Of a stretch of DNA of 64,000 bases, positions 51,301 through 62,570 are shown piece after piece; the first letter of the stretch is position 1; the number at the start of each line of letters is the position of its first letter. The position numbers were made by a program, and so were the translations under genes. The notes beneath the pieces are model-generated. The model had not been told where the DNA came from. It saw only the letters and a program-made list of their open reading frames with translations, and made no database searches. Source of the DNA: Cyclina sinensis (lineage: Eukaryota; Mollusca; Bivalvia; Venerida; Veneridae); NCBI GenBank assembly GCA_012932295.1, contig JAAONU010000006.1, positions 28,732,882 to 28,796,881 on the forward strand, in the 5' to 3' direction.

Positions 51301-52189
51301 TTTTTCATTTTGAAGAACTTTTATCCTTACATGATCTACATTAAATGATCTAATGTGATGTCAAGATATGTATACTTTCAATTATTGATCTGAAAATTGC
51401 ACCAATTCATCAGCTGAGGTATGAGGGACTTCAGTATATAGCTTATGCATGCAAATGCTTTATGTATGCACCTCTTAGGGTAGATAATGCTAAAATAATG
51501 AGTGTTTGTGAAAATTATCCTAGCGAAACGTAGTACTAGAAATTGGCTTAGACTATAAGAATGCCGAACAATAGATATGTTTAAAAATGTTAGAATTTAC
51601 TTTTATTCTATGACATCATTGTGCATACAATTTGCATCTATGATGTTATCTTGATCTTTATAAAATGAAGTTTGAATATATAGGAGAATATGTCTGCTCC
51701 AAATGAAAAAAAAAATGTTATTTCATATTGAATATGTTCAAAATTTGAAAGACCTGTAAGTTCAACTATGGATAGTTAAAATCTTTTGGCATATAGATGT
51801 TTCAAGAGTTCTTTTAGTTATGAAATTTATCTTAATGTACCACATATTACAAAATCAGGTATCACCTAGTTGCAGTAGGACATCAATCACATAAATAGTA
51901 GACGCAAGGGGTAAGAAAAGGAGGAGAGATTCTGTCTCTTCTGCAAAAACGTAGTGGAAAAAAGAATACTAGGTTTTATTGGTTTGTCCATAATTATAAT
52001 GAAGTAACAAAAATACACAGTAATATTTAACAAGAGCTGACAGAGAGCCATCAAGAATGTTGACTCTGCTAGGTGTGCCTAAAACAACTGGGTGCGGGGT
52101 ACCTACTGATAAGAATAAACTATGTTTTAAATTCCAGGAGTCTCTTATTCTCATGTAATTGACTGAATACGACTGAAGGACGTACAGGT
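48346..52189. other. Intergenic stretch with one foldback element
   Basis: No supported exon. Short open frames at 49795-50251 and 50705-50896 carry no recognisable domain and no splice context. The only structured feature is the foldback at 49302-49414. Confidence 0.45.
49302..49414. mobile_element. Foldback element with 44-bp arms
   Basis: The arm 49302-49345 (GTATAAGTTATTGGTCATAT...) is the imperfect inverse of 49370-49414 (...GATATAGACCAATAACTTGC). A GC-rich spacer of about 24 bp lies between them, with alternating GCGAAGC/GTAGCGAAG motifs. The structure could extrude as a cruciform. No target duplication was confirmed. Confidence 0.65.
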
Positions 52190-53000
52190 CCTTGTTAACT
52201 TGACAGTTGATACAACAAGCACAAAAGCAGAAAGCTTTATCTATATGTCCCCAGTTATATATTGAAAAAGTTGCAGGTCTAGGAAGCAGTTATTTAAGAA
52301 ATACTGATCACAAACAGTTTACTAATGATCGATATGCCACCATTGCGACGGTTCATCCTATGGGCCAAAAATAATAGGGTTCATCTAATCACCATGCCAA
52401 ATCATTATTTACAGATTGAAGGTCATATGTGCAATTGCTTTGTGTAACTGATTGGAAACTGTTTCAATGTGCGGGCCCTGTGACCTTGATCTTGAGTCTT
52501 TAGGCCCAATAACAAGAGAGTTCATCTACGCATCATCACAAACCATTCTGTAATTCGTGAAGGTCTTGTCTGCAGGTGTTCTTGAGTTGTCGTTTGAAAG
52601 CGTATCCAAAGTACAGGCCCCTGTGAGTTTGACCCTATGGGCCGAAATACAGTTCATCTACTTATCATGTTCAACCATCCTTCAATCTTCGAAGGTGCTG
52701 TGTGCAGTTGTTTTTTTATTGTCTGGAAACTGTTTTGAAAATGCAGGTCCCTGTCAGCTTGACCTTTAATCCTGTAGACCAAGAAATAAAAGGGTCATGT
52801 ACTCAGTATGATCAACAAACATATCAAATCTCTAGTCCCTGTGCCCATTTGTTCTCAAAATATTGATTGGAAACGAAGTGGTCTACCGACCTACCGACTG
52901 CGAAGTGGTCTACCGATCTACCGACTGCGAAGTGGTCTACCGATCTACCGACTGCGAAGTGGTCTACCGACCTACCGACTGACATGACTCTTCTCTGATG
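52190..53000 (+). repeat. Dispersed repeat with tandem core
   Basis: Three to four diverged units of about 150 bp, marked by TGGAAACTGTTT, CAGGCCCCTGTGA / CAGGTCCCTGTCAGC, and TTGACC. The right end holds the 27-bp array at 52875. It is of the same general type as 17660-18249 and 60334-61213. Confidence 0.55.
52875..52982 (+). repeat. 27-bp tandem repeat, four copies
   Basis: Copies of GAAGTGGTCTACCGACCTAC-CGACTGC start at 52875, 52902, 52929 and 52956. Copies 1 and 4 have GACC and copies 2 and 3 have GATC. Because 27 is a multiple of three, the minus strand shows a repeated VGRSVDHFA peptide; this is not a gene. Confidence 0.9.
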
Positions 53001-53867
53001 TACGGCATAAAAACGCATATTTTGAGATGTGAAAGAGACAAAGTCCTAATTGATATTGACATAGTTTCTTAATAATTATCTATTATATATAAATGGGCCT
53101 AACATTTGTGAATGAGTATTGTTTAAATTAAACAATTATGTTGTAGGATGAAGATAAAACTGCAAGAAACGCAAATATTACAGCTGTTATTGTAACACCG
53201 TACTGATTTTATTACTTAATTGTTTTTTCCTCTTGTGCAGTAGAGGTAAAGTTCCGCACTGTTGTTCTGTGCTTCTTTATCACGAGCACAAATTATTTTT
53301 TTTTTATTTTGTTCTTGTTCAACATATCCTTTACCTAAATAAAATGTTTCGTATCTCAAGTAATCCAACCGCCACTAATTTCTTGCCGACTTTTACATTT
53401 TTTATCTTCCACTTTTTATTCTTTAATGTACTTCACGCCGTTACATGAATCGCCAGGTTTGGACACAAAGGTATGAAAAACATTAAGAATAACACAGACC
53501 TATCTATCCTAGCTTTTTTATATTACTGGAAACTACGTACTAGCAAAAATCTATTTTTTTACTTTAGTCCTTTAATTAAAGTATTTCTTTGATCCTGTAT
53601 GATATATATATTCTGTGAAAAGATCTACGTCTACTTTAGTCAGTTTAAGATGTCCCAAACGCCAACAAGTCTTGTCTGCATTTGATGTTCACTAACCGTA
53701 ATGGCGAGTGTCACGGATAAGTATTGGAAAAAGCTGCTATTGGAATTTATTTTTCCTGTTGTAGAAGACAAGATTTCCATTAGTAGCTGAAAGGTTAGTC
53801 TGAATAACGCTTCAATATCACTTTCTGTGTCGTACATTTCTTTCTCGGGGTTTCATAAAACCTTTAA

Positions 53868-56800
53868 ATGTGTGCTTTTAACAACACAACTGAAAGGATA
53901 TTTACCGATGGACAAGTAAACATTTCCCACTTAGAGAACATACCAACAGTTTATGGAGTTATTATGCTAGTCGTGTTTCTGTGTGCGTCTGTGTTAAGCC
54001 CAAGTGTTCTTTGGGCCCTTTGGAAGACAAAACAGTTGCGTTTTCCTGTGTATAGGCTAATAGCCTATCTTTTGATGAACGAGGTATTGGTGAGGATATT
54101 TGGTTCTCCTTTAGTCGTTATTTCGATGCTTGCACGCCAGTGGTTGTTTGGAGACTTTGGCTGTGTGTTCTACGGATTTTGGATGACATGGTTAGGCGTG
54201 ACTGCGACTTCTCTTTTTACCTGTAAATATATTATTGTATTATGTATCCGATTAACAAAAAGAAAAAGAAAATCAACCTATAAGTATGTATTATTACCCG
54301 CACAGTATTACGTACAGTATTTAGAATATTCAATTCAAAGAATTACTTGTCCGTGTTTTTATAGTTTTAAATTGTTCAACCAGACAACACCATTAAGTAT
54401 TGGGACAATACACGGTGATGTGCAATCCTGATTTGCAACTGATAGTGATAACCCAAAAAGTTTGTTTTACTTATAAATATTTTGTACTTTATAAATGCTC
54501 TATATGAATAGAAAATAAAAGGATGGAAGTTTGTTAAAACGTCCATAATAATCACGTCTCTTTGAAATCAACGTTTGCGGTGTACTGGAAATTTTTATGA
54601 GTGTATTTACACTTTTTATTAAAGTTAAAAATCCGATGAATATGAGTCGATACTTTCCATTTCAAAAGTCTTCCCACGTTTATTGACTATTTGTAAATCT
54701 CGTACAAAACGAAGCCCCGTAAAAACTGAAAACTGACAAAACATTAAAATGTTAACTGAATGTTAATTGAATTGATAGAAGAAATCAATTAACACTCGTA
54801 ATGGTTTGGTAAATATGTTTTCAGTTTTGACAACTAGAAATGTGTTCATTGGAAACCTGTATAGCAACCCTCAGTTTGCAAAGAATAAGAATATTATACA
54901 AATAGATACTTCGAATTATAGATGAGAAAAAAATCGAGAAATGTAAATTTAAAGGCAAACCTTTGTTGAAATTATGATATCTCTAAATTGTACAAACAAA
55001 TCTTATATGGCTTTGTCTGTAATAATTGTTTACCTTTTACGGGCTTCATTAAGTTCTTTTAGGTTTTCTTTTAACCAACCAACTGTTTTACATTACACAA
55101 CACACACATTAGAAGGGAATGACATCAAGTGAATCTGTTTTGACCATGTGAAGGTTAAAACAATACACTTACACCTGAGAATATGTCTTTCATTTTGCTG
55201 TTGCATTTTACATAGCATACACAATCCGTTTAACACATGAAATCTGATTATACATTCTGAAATACAGTTTCTGAGCTTTTCTGCAAACCGACCGTAAACC
55301 TAATTATCAATCTACATAAAGTAATTAGCAGAGCTTCTTAATGTCTCTGTTACATGATCTTATTACCATATGCAATCAAATTTGAAAGTTTTCATACTTT
55401 CTTTGTCAAAAGGACGCCATTTACGATAGAATAATCCATAAAGGCACAAGATTCAAGATTTATTTACAAAGGCATAAACATAATACAATGTCCATCGCCC
55501 TAAACATAATACAGAAAATGACAAGTAACAGTTTACAAATGAGAAAAGTACAAAAACTATAGTGATATGAGTATGTACAAAATATGAGTATACACAAAAT
55601 ACAGAATAAAATGATATATGTTAAACTATTATTTGATTTCATTTATTAATACTTAAATTGGGGAAAACTAGTTTATGTTGCTAGTCTTCACGAAGTTTAT
55701 TAAGCTAAATGAATAAATTTAGATAAATTAAAGACAACTTTACGCCGTGTGTTTTTCATTAAGCATTTGAATTTTTGTAAATTTGGCCAGGAGCAGTAAA
55801 ACTTTGGTAAATATTGCAGTCTTAAATTTCTGTAATAAGGACAGACAATCTAAAACGTGGTACTCTGATTCAACTACATTCATATTGCATTTTAAACATA
55901 TCCTATCTTCTCTATTAATATTTCTAAATCGACCTTCTTCTACCATAAGTCTGTGAGCTGAACATCTAAATCGCGAAAGGACTTTTCTATCATTATAATT
56001 CTGCACTAAAGTGAGATATTTTTCGGCTTCAAATTTATGTTTCATAACACAATACGTTCTCAAATTTTGTTGAGTTACTGATTTCAGAAAGCTATTGCTG
56101 AAAATACTGATCGTATATTCGCTGAATTATTACATTTAAAGTGATTCTTTCCGGGCTGTTAATCGCGTCGGCAAAGCCTAAAGTTTGTAAAAGGGTATTT
56201 ACCTTAATTAACCATTTATTAGACAAAGAAATATTCCCACTTTATAATCATAATTGTCAGACTTTGTATTAATTTTATTCCATAATAAGTTTAAACGTCC
56301 TTTTTGTTATATATTATTATATATTAGTTATGTGAATGACCTTAAAAAACAAATAGTACTTAAATTTTACTTTTATACCATTGTACGAACAAAACCACTG
56401 TATAGGTAAATATTTCACTTTTCTAAGTAAGATATACAAAATATGTTGTTTTTAATTAACTAATTGATATATCAACGACATTAGAGAAAATACTCCGGTC
56501 ATATAGGTTAACTAAAAGAATCACATGGAGCACCGTTAGTTTTTGTGTAAGATCGTGATAAATCACACCGAGTGATCATCAAAAGTGATATTTGCTCCAG
56601 TAGCAAATCAACGAATGAAATATATTCACGAAATGCGCGAACTTTCATTGAAGCTAGCATTTCTATGCCATTAAAGCCGTTAAAATTACGCGGGCTGATG
56701 TATTTATATGAGGTGACGTTGTGATTGAAATGACTTCAGAACCATTCTGAGTCCGACACAGTGTACGTGCTGTTCGAAAGTAGACGTGTTTCCGGGCTTA

Positions 56801-59800
56801 AGCATGACACAAACAGTGATATAAATATCATGTTAATGTACTCCACGCATTAGTTTATCACGTTGTAATTTACCATTACTACTTTCCTGTAAATTACCGA
56901 AAATCAAATAAGAAACAAATATTACGCTTTAGACGTTAAAAATGTAAAATTGTGGAAAGGAAGTCTTTATAGATACAATTTACTTATTCAGTGTAAGCGC
57001 AGGCATAAATTAGAGATGATTATTTTTTTAATGAATCTTTTAGTACATGCAATTAAATGTTTGTTTGTTTATATATGCCCTGACTTTTTTGTACTGAGGG
57101 CGAATGAAGTTAATTTTGAAAATATATGTGTTTTTTTCTTAAATACTAAAATACTAAAAATAGGTAATTATAATTAGTTAGAAAGATGTAATAAAATACT
57201 CGAACATGGAAATGTGAAGGTAACATATTGGTCCGTTCGACATCAGTATCATGACAAGAATATCTAATAAACTTTCCTTTATCATCAAAATGCTTTTATT
57301 TATATTGTAGGCATTGCAGTTGAACGCTACGCAGTTATGTGTCGAGCAGAAACTACGCACAAATTCACAACGAAATCTATTGATCTGATGAGCCTTACTT
57401 GTTATATTCATGGACTTATTTGGGCCTGCCTCCCATTTGTCGGCATTAACAAATACGTATATGAGCCATCAGGAATCTCTTGTACGCCAAGCTGGTCACC
57501 TGATAATAAGGGCTATATGTTAGGACTATTTGCTGTCTGTTTTGTTATACCAGTTGTAGTGTCCCTCTTTTGTTACTCATCGATATTTCATATGGTATGT
57601 CTGATCTACTTTTCCTTTCACAACAGTCAAAACATAAATATGCGTTATGGATTAAGTACAAGACTACTTGTCACAAATTAATCTTGCAATTGCTTACTTA
57701 ATCTTTTTAATACCATTAAAAATTGTTATTACAACAGTTAGCAAGAGTTAAGAAAATAAACCAGCATTTACGAATGATATATCGTTTACAACATTTTTTC
57801 TTTCTTTATTGGAGAGGTCCTCCACAGTGTTAAGGATAGTTGCAGTCGGCATCTATTTTTGCGTATCAAACTGAAGTTAAATCTCAAGATTTGAAGCCCA
57901 TATCTTAGAACCAGTCTCCAATAAGCTTTGCGCGCAAACACTGCTTGGAAATACGAAATTAAAAAACGAAAAATTATCAACATATCAAAATGTTCGTCTG
58001 AATGACCTTTCACCTGTTTAACCTTTGCAGTCTGCATATTAAGTAGCTGCAGTTGGAACAATCCATTCCAAATAATTGTGAGGCATAACATGACTACTTG
58101 AATTATTGCTGTATTTTCATACGTGAGAGGGACAAATTGTCGATTAAAAAAAATACCCTGATATACTGAATAAGATAGACATAATTTTTCAAAGCACCCT
58201 GATGAACCTCTCTTATGCTTCATTTCTAAAGAAGGTTACATGCATACATTTCCAGTGTGTTAAAATACATAACGGTAGTTTTAAAGCTGATCATTTGGTA
58301 TGACGATGAAAGAATAACCCATAAATAATTTGACCAAATTCTTTTTTAAATAAAATCGTAAACAGTTCTCTTTTATGGCCTATCAAGTTGCAGATGTTTC
58401 TTAAAGCGACCGACTCACAGATGAGACGACGATTCATAAAAATTGTTTATTCAAATAGAAATTCTAGTTGCAATTGTGAAGAATTTATCTAAACTAAGTT
58501 ACTGACTCATGTTTTTGTTACAGAAACACATCATAATATAAAGTTTTACAAACTTTTATCGGTATAAATACCCCGTTAGTCATGTGGTAGATGCTGTGTT
58601 AATTTTGAGATTTAGTGAAAACTTACATTTGTGGCTCAGTGGTTAAGTACGCCGCCCTTAACATTTCTGTCCAAAAAAGCATGCGTTCGAATCCTCTTGT
58701 AAGCATATTTCTTTAGTTTACATGGTGTAGAGGAAGCATAAAATTATGTTTATATTTTCCATAGTATCTTAACTTCTCTTTAATGTTCAAGAAAAAAAGT
58801 TAAATGCTGTTAGTCAGTCGCTTTAATGAGAACAGTTTTATTTCATTGGTTTAAAAGACGGCACAGTGACACTCATAAGAAGTCTTTTCCAGAGACTTAG
58901 AATTAATTAATCAATGTCTTATACAGTGAATGTTTGTTTGTATTCGACAAGCAAAGAAAACTCATAGGATCATTTTTGCATTTTAGAGGAGCAGTTAGAC
59001 ATGTTAGAAGGACATTGTTTACAACTGTTTATTTCATCTCTTTTATGAAATTTCTGGTCTCTTTGGATACTTACATCAATTTAAGTATTACACTCTTACC
59101 GTGTTTGAAACTTTTGGAACATAGCAGCAATTTGCAATTTGCATACGGCTTAAAATGTTTGAATCCTTATCATATTTATGCTTCACGTTTGACTTAACAA
59201 GTGTTTAAAAAACTGTATTTCAACGATCGTTGTTTATGGAAACTCAGCAATATCCTTATTTAAAGAAAACTGAACAAATACTTCATACTAATATTTGCTT
59301 CTTAGCTAATGAGATAAATAATAAGGTTTCCTGGCACATCAAAGTAATTTGATGGCAGTAGCGTACAACTTCTCTCGTTTATGTTTGCAGGTGCGACACA
59401 GCATACATGAAACAACAGTTGCAAGAGTAAATGCCGATACTGAGAAGAAACTTGCTCTAACTTTGATTCTAACAATGGGTATATTTCCATTTACATCATT
59501 TTAACTGTTGTGATTAGTTCTTGTATACTGGCATGAATTAACTCTCTCAGAATAAGCACCCCACATTAAATTATCGCTTCAGCAAATGCTTCATAGGGCT
59601 TGTAAAGTCAAATAAATAGATATAAAATAAAATACAATAGACTCGATGTAAACTTAAATACGTTACTGTGAATATGATGAAAGAACAAGGGAGCCATTAT
59701 GCCCCTCATTTGATCGCCTGAGACAACAACTGACAAGAGAAGTTTTGCAAATTTTCCATATAAAACATTTAAACATTTGAACTGGGCCCATGATGACTCA

Positions 59801-61652
59801 ATTGGTATGATTTAAGATATGTTTAAAATAGCCAGCTGGACAAAACAAAAGCTTTCATGTTTTCGGACGAGCGTATTGTCAGTATTTTCTTATATATCTC
59901 TATGGTGAACCAGTGACCCAGGGCAATATTATGTGTTAATAAATAATTGATTTAATATAGGCCCTGTTACTTGTTCGAGGGCAGTTGTATTGGACCCGAG
60001 ACACATAATATAAAACTCAGGGGCATACTTAAATCAACCTTTGTAAACGTCAACAACACATTTATACCGGGCCGAAAGACCTTAAGGTTTCAGGCAAAAC
60101 CTGGTCAAGGATTTTTTCCTTAATATCTATGTAAAACACTGACTCCAAAGTTAGGACCAAGATGTCCCCGTGTACATAATCCTTACAATATGTTTTAAGA
60201 TCCAATTGCAAATGCTGCATAGCAAATATTGAAGCTCTATCCCTTGCGGTTACAACTCAGTACATTGCTTTACACCTCTATGCAAAACAAATGACAGGAA
60301 TAAAATAGGCAAAAGGGGTTATCAGTTTATTATTATGCCCCCCATCGAAGATGAGGGGGGCATATAGTTTTGCAAATGTCGGTCGGTCGGTAGGTCGGTC
60401 GGTCCGTCGGTAGACACTTCGTTTCCGATCAATAACTAGAGATAGCTTTGATCTAGGTTCACCAAACTTAGTATGCTGGTTGGACATCACCAGTAAATGA
60501 CCCCTATTGATTTTGAGGTCATCAGGTCCAAGGTCAAACTCACAGGGACCTTCATCCTAAAAACGGTTTCCGATCAATAACTAGAGAATGCTTTCACCTA
60601 GATTCACCAAACTTGGTGTGCTGGTTGGACATTACCAGTAAATGACCTCTATTGATTTTGAGGTCATGAGGTCCAAGGTCAAACTCACAGGGACCTTCAT
60701 CTTAAAAACGGTTTCCGATCAGTAACTATAGAACGCTTTGACCTAGGTTCACCAAACTTGGTATGCTGGTTGGTCATCACCAGTAAATGACCCCTATTGA
60801 CTTGGAGGTCATTAGGTCAAAGGTCAAGAATACAATCTTTCATCCTAAAAACGGTTTCCGATCAGTAACTAGAGAACGCTTTGACCTAGGTTCATTAAAC
60901 TTTGTATGCTGGTTGGTCATCACTAGTAGATGACCCTCTATTGATGTTCAGGTCATTTGGTCAAAGGTGAAGCTTACAGAGACTTTCATCCTAAAAATGG
61001 TTTCCGATCAAAAACTAGAGAACGCTTTGACCTAGGTTCACCAAACTTGGTATGCTGGTTGGTCATTACCAGTAGATGACGCTTATTGATTTTGAGGTCA
61101 TTAGGTCAAGGCCACAGGGACCTTGATCCTAAAAACGGTTTCTGATCAATAACTATAGAACGCTTTGGCCCAACCACAAGCAATTAGGTGCTGCTGGGGG
61201 GCATGTATGTTTTACAAACATTTCTTGTTATTTATTGAAATGGTCAACTGAACTGTTCTATTTGCAAGAGGATTTGTTTATGATTTACCAACTTATATTA
61301 TGACGGTTTATATTTATATATATATGACTGTTATTTTTTGTCAGCAGCTTCAAACGAAAAAGATATTATCTTTTCAGCTGCGTTTTTGTTTGCGTGGACA
61401 CCATATGCTGTGGCAGGACTTCATACAACTTTAGGACTTGAAAAGAAAGTACATATGGACAAACAACTTAATCTTATAGTATTGGTCGCTGCAAAATCAG
61501 CCGGTTTGTGGAATCCATTGATATTCAGCATTCATAACAGGGAAGCTCGTACCATAATAGCAAAAACAGTTTGCAGGGCCAGGGAGTGTTTCAAATCTGA
61601 CTTAAAATGCTGGCGCTGGAAACAAGTTCCGACAGAATCAAGCTCCGAATAG
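53868..61652 (+). CDS. Opsin (retinal-binding GPCR), four exons
   Basis: Exons: 53868-54222, 57311-57594, 59391-59478 and 61378-61652, all GT-AG with matching phases, 333 residues. Glycosylation sites are at N5/N6 and N18. Seven hydrophobic segments are visible. C99 and C176 fit the extracellular disulfide. ERY (123-125) takes the place of DRY. E170, in the EPSG motif of loop 2, fits the ancestral counterion, and the site equivalent to rhodopsin Glu113 is Tyr102. Helix 6 has FAWTPYA (247-253). Helix 7 has AAKSAGLWNPLIF with K282, the Schiff-base lysine. The post-helix-7 tripeptide is Asn-Arg-Glu. A cryptic acceptor at 61348 would insert ten residues in helix 6, so the acceptor before 61378 is preferred. 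Role: light sensing or retinal isomerisation at a membrane. The subfamily (xenopsin, tetraopsin or Opn5-like) is unresolved. Confidence 0.9.
55450..56190 (-). mobile_element. 3' end of a non-LTR retrotransposon (LINE), antisense in opsin intron 1
   Basis: The minus-strand open frame 55740-56063 includes SRFRCSAHRLMVEEGRFRNI, then NREDRICLKCN and ESEYHVLDC. This Cys-Cys-His-Cys end is typical of the C-terminus of LINE reverse-transcriptase proteins. It is followed by an AT-rich 3' UTR-like stretch to about 55450. The polymerase and endonuclease domains are absent, so the copy is strongly 5'-truncated and inactive. Confidence 0.7.
57809..58215. mobile_element. Candidate inverted-repeat DNA element, short member
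   Basis: Lies in opsin intron 2. The left end TTGGAGAGGTCCTCC and right end GATGAACCTCTCTTA are partly inverted. The left 75 bp match the element at 5398. The 145-codon minus-strand open frame across it has no recognisable domain. Confidence 0.45.
58403..58826. mobile_element. Inverted-repeat element with tRNA-like insert
   Basis: The left end TTAAAGCGACCGACTCACAG and the right end CTGTTAGTCAGTCGCTTTAA are inverse matches at 18 of 20 positions, giving an element of about 424 bp in opsin intron 2. The left half matches 46985-47213. At 58625-58695 the sequence has A-box-like TGGCTCAGTGGTTAAG and B-box-like GCGTTCGAATCC, suggesting a tRNA-derived piece inside. Confidence 0.55.
60334..61213 (+). 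mobile_element. Tandem-core element with hairpin ends, in opsin intron 3
   Basis: Opens with a hairpin, TATGCCCCCC facing GGGGGGCATA, then GGTCGGTCGGTAGG repeats. Five to six units of about 146 bp follow, each starting GGTTTCCGATCAATAACTAG and containing CACCAAACTTGGTATGCTGG. The end reads TGGGGGGCATG, inverse to the opening. It resembles the short tandem-core (pearl-type or Helitron-like) elements known from bivalves; that assignment is inference. No coding capacity. Confidence 0.7.
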
Positions 61653-61744
61653 ATGTTTATACGATTCTTTAAGTAGCGTGCACGTTTATGTACATGATTA
61701 AACAATCAGGATTAAAGTGAGCAGAAAATTGTGGAAAAGAAAAG

Positions 61745-61880
61745 ATATTCCATTCAAACTTGGAATACCTGATCACCAGCAAGACCCCTGCAAAGATTGT
61801 TGGTACCCATGTCCCTTGGGTCAAAGTTAGCCCCATCACCAGGGGTCACTTGATTTTGCTTATACTTATATATAGGAAAA
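61745..61880 (-). repeat. Dispersed repeat fragment, relative of 9360-9790
   Basis: Read on the minus strand, TCAAGTGACCCCTGG and ACCAACAATCTTTGCAGGGG correspond to TCAAGTGACCACTGG and the following unit at 9378. It is a single diverged unit in the 3' flank of the opsin gene. Confidence 0.45.
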
Positions 61881-61898
61881 AAACCTTTTAAGCCTAGA

Positions 61899-61904
61899 AA
61901 TAAA
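61899..61904 (+). promoter_or_regulatory. Candidate polyadenylation signal for the opsin
   Basis: First AATAAA after the opsin stop, 247 bp downstream. It lies just after a dispersed repeat, so use is uncertain. Confidence 0.3.
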
Positions 61905-61924
61905 ATATTAACTGACATGAGATG

Positions 61925-62570
61925 GGAAAGTACTCCCCCCTCCTCCCACCCAACCCCTCTGCATTGCAATCCCCACCCCTCCTATGTTACCTCCCCATTT
62001 TTTACAGCCCCCAAACCAGCCCCCCGCCCCCCGGGCCCGATTTTTTACATAGGTACTTGACTCCCTATCCACCCTCAACCCCCCTCCAAACTATTCCCCT
62101 CTCACCCCGGGACCGAATACCTTTTTTAATACATAGGTACTTGACTCTCCATCCACCCTCAACACCCCCTCCAAACCAGTCCCTCCCCCCGGGCCCGATT
62201 TTTTTAATACATAGGTACTTGACTGCCGATCAACCCTCAATCCCCCCTCCCAACCAGTCCCCCCCCGGGCCCGATTTTTTTTCAAATACATAGGTTCTTG
62301 ACTCCCCATCAACCCTCAATCCCCCATCCCAACCAGTCCCCCCCGGGCCCGTTTATGTTTTTTTAAATACATAGGTACTTGACTGCCGATCAACCCTCAA
62401 TCCCCCGCCCCGCCCCGGGCCCGATTTTTTTTTATTTCTATTTTTTTATTTTCTAATACATAGGTACTAGACTCCCCATCCACCCTCACTCCGCCCCCCC
62501 CTCCAAACCAGTCCCCCCCTCACCGCCGGGCCCGAATATTTTTTTAATGCATAGGTACTTGCTCTCACCG
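61925..62570 (+). repeat. C-rich minisatellite, about seven copies of roughly 70-93 bp
   Basis: The recurrent block ACATAGGTACTTGACT begins near 62048, 62141, 62210, 62287, 62371, 62458 and 62550. Between blocks lie CCACCCTCAA, C-runs, CCGGGCCCGA and a T-run. Unit length varies through C- and T-run slippage. The strand is strongly C over G biased, and the complementary strand has many G-runs. Pro-rich and Gly-rich open frames here are artefacts. Confidence 0.85.

Noticed and set aside
52824..53018. Minus-strand frame with VGRSVDHFA repeats
   Set aside because: It is a direct translation of the 27-bp tandem repeat, whose length is a multiple of three.
57786..58223. 145-codon minus-strand open frame
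   Set aside because: It coincides with the inverted-repeat element in opsin intron 2 and has no recognisable domain.
61922..62312. Pro-rich and Gly-rich open frames
   Set aside because: They are caused by C-runs in the minisatellite, with no start context or homology.
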